Source: Actinomycetes bacterium (GTDB taxonomy: Bacteria; Actinomycetota; Actinomycetes; Streptosporangiales; Streptosporangiaceae). Taken from it: DNA of 50,109 nt. A program made the translations under genes and the position numbers. The notes beneath the pieces are model-generated. The model worked only from the letters and a program-made list of their open reading frames with translations. It searched no databases and was not told where the DNA came from. Location: contig JAOPYO010000295.1 in assembly GCA_025964575.1 (NCBI GenBank), forward strand, positions 1 to 50,109, in the 5' to 3' direction. Of the stretch, positions 48,407-50,109 are shown one piece after another (position 1 is the stretch's first letter; every line of letters starts with the position of its first letter).

Positions 48407-49327
48407 TCAGCGCTTCTGGAGGACTTCGTTGGCGAAACGCTCCACGTTCTTCAGGAAAACGGTTCTGCTCGGAGCGGCGAGACGTACCGACAGCCAGGTG
48501 ACGCCCAAGGACTCCATTGCCGCTGCCTCCTCCAGCAGCCGCTCAGGATCAAGATGAGCGCGGTGATGCGGATGAGAGAAAGGCGTACAGCAGATGTCGA
48601 TCGGCTCCAGTCGCCCAGCACGCTCAGCGGCGGACCGAAGTTCGCCGATGGCACGCGCTAGGTCCCCCAGGCTCTCTAGTGCCGAAGTACGCACAGCGGT
48701 GGCCAAGCTCCGTGAGGCGGGGAAGGGCATCCATCCCTGTCCCGAGGCGATGACCCGGTGAATCGCCTTGCCGGAGTTACCACCGAACCAGATCGGCGGG
48801 TGCGGCCGCGACACCGGGACGGGCCGGAGGATGCCGCCCGCGACTCCGGGCAGCCCGGTCCAGGCCTGCTTCATGGTGGCGACCGCATGATCGAGGACGG
48901 AACCCCGGCGCCGAAAGTCGACACCCAGAGCGGTGAACTCCGGCTCCAGGTAGCCGCCTGCCAAGCCGAGGATGACCCGCCCGCCCGACAGCGTGTCGAG
49001 GGTGGCGATCCCGTGCGCGGCCAAGATCGGATGCCGATACGCGGCCACGAACGCGTTGGTGTGCAAGTTAATCCGGCTCGTCGCCGCAGCCGCGAACGAC
49101 AAGGCGACCAGGGGATCGAGTGCGTGGTGCCCACCCGTGGCGACCCATTTCTCCGACGGATACGGATGGTCGGTGACATGGCACGCGTCAACTCCGGCTG
49201 CCTCGAGTGCTGCGGCCATTTCAGCGATGGCCGCAGCACTGATCAGGTCATCACCGCGTTCGACGTCATCGGTCGGCAGCGCCACTGACCAGCGGACACG
49301 TCGGGATTCGTCTGCCTTGGCTTCCAT
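48407..49327 (-). CDS. LLM-class F420-type oxidoreductase
   Basis: A 306-residue luciferase-like TIM-barrel protein. RWSVALPTDDVERGDD, AAALEAAGVDACHVTDHPYP, LDPLVALSFAAAATSRINLHTNAF, HPILAAHGIATLDTLSGGRVILGLAGGYLEPEF and PPIWFGGNSGKAIHRV follow the order of this family, and the GLAGGY and FGGNS turns are typical of F420 or FMN binding. It probably reduces or oxidises a ketone, aldehyde or enone. The cofactor cannot be settled from sequence alone, though F420 is usual in actinobacteria. Co-directional with the isochorismatase-fold gene, 11 bp away. Confidence 0.82.
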   Translation of the reverse strand: MEAKADESRRVRWSVALPTDDVERGDDLISAAAIAEMAAALEAAGVDACHVTDHPYPSEKWVATGGHHALDPLVALSFAAAATSRINLHTNAFVAAYRHPILAAHGIATLDTLSGGRVILGLAGGYLEPEFTALGVDFRRRGSVLDHAVATMKQAWTGLPGVAGGILRPVPVSRPHPPIWFGGNSGKAIHRVIASGQGWMPFPASRSLATAVRTSALESLGDLARAIGELRSAAERAGRLEPIDICCTPFSHPHHRAHLDPERLLEEAAAMESLGVTWLSVRLAAPSRTVFLKNVERFANEVLQKR

Positions 49328-49392
49328 CCAAGAAGGATATCGAGCGCATCATAGTAATTACAATTGCACTGCCCTATTCTGAGGAACCTGAG

Positions 49393-49523
49393 ATCTACAC
49401 GAACGGGCCTTCGGACAGGTATGCCTCATCGTCTGCGCGGGCGGCAGTACCATCGCCGTGCTGCTGACACTGGCCCTTTGGTTCCTGCAGTCCAGCACAT
49501 ACAGCAACGCCTCGGGCTCATAG
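49393..49523 (+). pseudogene. C-terminal remnant of an MFS exporter gene
   Basis: IYTNG, then after a one-base frameshift FGQVCLIVCAGGSTIAVLLTLALW and a short tail to TAG. The intact exporter at 44677 ends LYTNGGFGQAYLYVGVGGSVIALLIALALW. The rest of the gene is missing; the preceding ~65 bp to the F420-type gene hold only AT-rich promoter-like sequence (ATAGTAATTACAATTGC near 49350). Confidence 0.7.
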
Positions 49524-49588
49524 GTGCCTACAAAGCCGGCGGCCGGTCCGGAAGGATTTCTCCTTCGGGACCAGCTCGGCCCGCGTAC

Positions 49589-50109
49589 CTACGTTCGGAC
49601 GATCTGGCCGCCGTCGGTTGCGAAGATCTGGCCCGTCACCCAGCTGGCGTCCTCCGAGAGCAAGAACAGCAGCGCACCGACATGGTCTTCCGGGGTGCCG
49701 AGCCGCTTGATGGCCAAGCTGTTCACCAGGGGGTTGATGTAGGCGTCCGGCACAATGCTGCGGGTCGCCGCGGTGTCCGTCGGGCCGGGCGCGATGGCGT
49801 TGACCCGGATGTTCTGCGAACCGAGCTGGGAGGCGAGGCTCACCGTCAGGCTGTTGAGGGCCGCCTTGGCGATGGAGTAGTACCCGCCCGCCATCCAGGC
49901 GGCGGTGGAGGACTGGTTGACGATCCCTCCGCCACCGCGTTCGACCATGGAGTCATAGCAGGCCCGCGTGCAGTGCAAGGCGCCGTACTGGTTCACGGCC
50001 ATGAACCGGTAGTAGTAGTCCATGTCGACGGCCATGAGCGAGTCGGTCTTCATTCCGCCGTAGATGGCAGCGTTGTTGACCAGGAGGTCGATTCCGCCCC
50101 AGGCGGTCT
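49589..50109 (-). CDS. Short-chain dehydrogenase, partial at window edge
   Basis: 173 C-terminal residues of a classical SDR; the 5' part with the Gly-rich nucleotide motif is outside the window. Visible are IDLLVNNAAIYGG, MAVNQYGALHCTRA, the catalytic SSTAAWMAGGYYSIAKAAL with Ser, Tyr and Lys, and the tail WVTGQIFATDGGQIVRT. An ATG at 50053 is internal, since homologous NNAA lies upstream of it. It probably oxidises a hydroxyl of a pathway intermediate. Its 3' end is duplicated at 46385. Confidence 0.9.
   Translation of the reverse strand, partial: TAWGGIDLLVNNAAIYGGMKTDSLMAVDMDYYYRFMAVNQYGALHCTRACYDSMVERGGGGIVNQSSTAAWMAGGYYSIAKAALNSLTVSLASQLGSQNIRVNAIAPGPTDTAATRSIVPDAYINPLVNSLAIKRLGTPEDHVGALLFLLSEDASWVTGQIFATDGGQIVRT

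Noticed and set aside
1-50109. Insertion sequences, CRISPR arrays, tRNA/rRNA genes, replication origins
   Set aside because: Looked for transposase frames, regular short repeats and conserved RNA gene stretches; none was seen. Gene scraps are present, but without flanking mobile elements.

Overview
The window is high-GC DNA with many GTG and TTG starts, strong purine-rich ribosome binding sites, a predicted F420-type oxidoreductase, paired FadE-type acyl-CoA dehydrogenases and family III CoA-transferases. This points to a mycelial or nocardioform actinobacterium; the genus cannot be fixed from the sequence. I see no rRNA, tRNA, CRISPR, transposase, integrase or replication gene. Nearly all of the 50 kb encodes catabolism of acyl-CoA esters: 7 crotonases, 6 acyl-CoA dehydrogenases (ACADs), 5 acyl-CoA ligases, 3 intact CoA-transferases, 3 thiolases, 4 short-chain dehydrogenases (SDRs), 3 amidohydrolases of the COG2159 type, hotdog dehydratases and a thioesterase, 1 TetR and 3 GntR regulators, 1 DHA2-type exporter and 1 DoxX membrane protein.

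Layout. 0-2.7 kb: partial amidohydrolase, divergent TetR gene, gene debris, crotonase. 2.7-7.1 kb: leftward operon crotonase, FadE alpha, FadE beta, ACAD. 7.1-10.6 kb: NIPSNAP-like protein, then a thiolase tightly coupled to an HMG-CoA-synthase-like/OB-fold fusion. 10.5-16.6 kb: CoA-transferase, thioesterase, crotonase coupled to a ligase, amidohydrolase. 16.6-22 kb: GntR, amidohydrolase, FadR-like GntR, DoxX, crotonase, second GntR. 21.9-31.3 kb: two beta-oxidation sets (thiolase, SDR, ligase; MaoC, thiolase, SDR), an NTF2-like protein, an HSD17B4-like SDR and a FadD3-like ligase. 31.3-34 kb: hydratase pseudogene, CoA-transferase, crotonase. 34-42.1 kb: two divergent operons that together hold a complete set (dehydratase, FadE beta, ligase, crotonase leftward; truncated crotonase, FadE alpha, ACAD rightward) around a large inverted repeat. 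42-50 kb: ligase, CoA-transferase remnant, exporter, CoA-transferase, isochorismatase-fold protein, F420-type oxidoreductase and a partial SDR.

How the genes work together (inference): carboxylic acids are activated by the ligases or CoA-transferases, desaturated by heteromeric FadE pairs, hydrated or ring-processed by crotonases, hotdog enzymes and amidohydrolases, oxidised by the SDRs, and cleaved by thiolases or an aldolase-like thiolase/OB-fold pair. No intact oxygenase is present, so the initial hydroxylation, if needed, is encoded elsewhere; a possible P450 scrap lies at 1.7-1.9 kb. The substrate is unknown; cyclic terpenoid, steroid-like or branched acids are candidates.

The island shows decay and shuffling: an amidohydrolase scrap, a frameshifted hydratase, two CoA-transferase scraps, a C-terminally shortened crotonase, and duplicated exporter/SDR gene ends that have decayed reciprocally. 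Several divergent promoters share unusual AT-rich words or palindromes that may define one or more local regulons.
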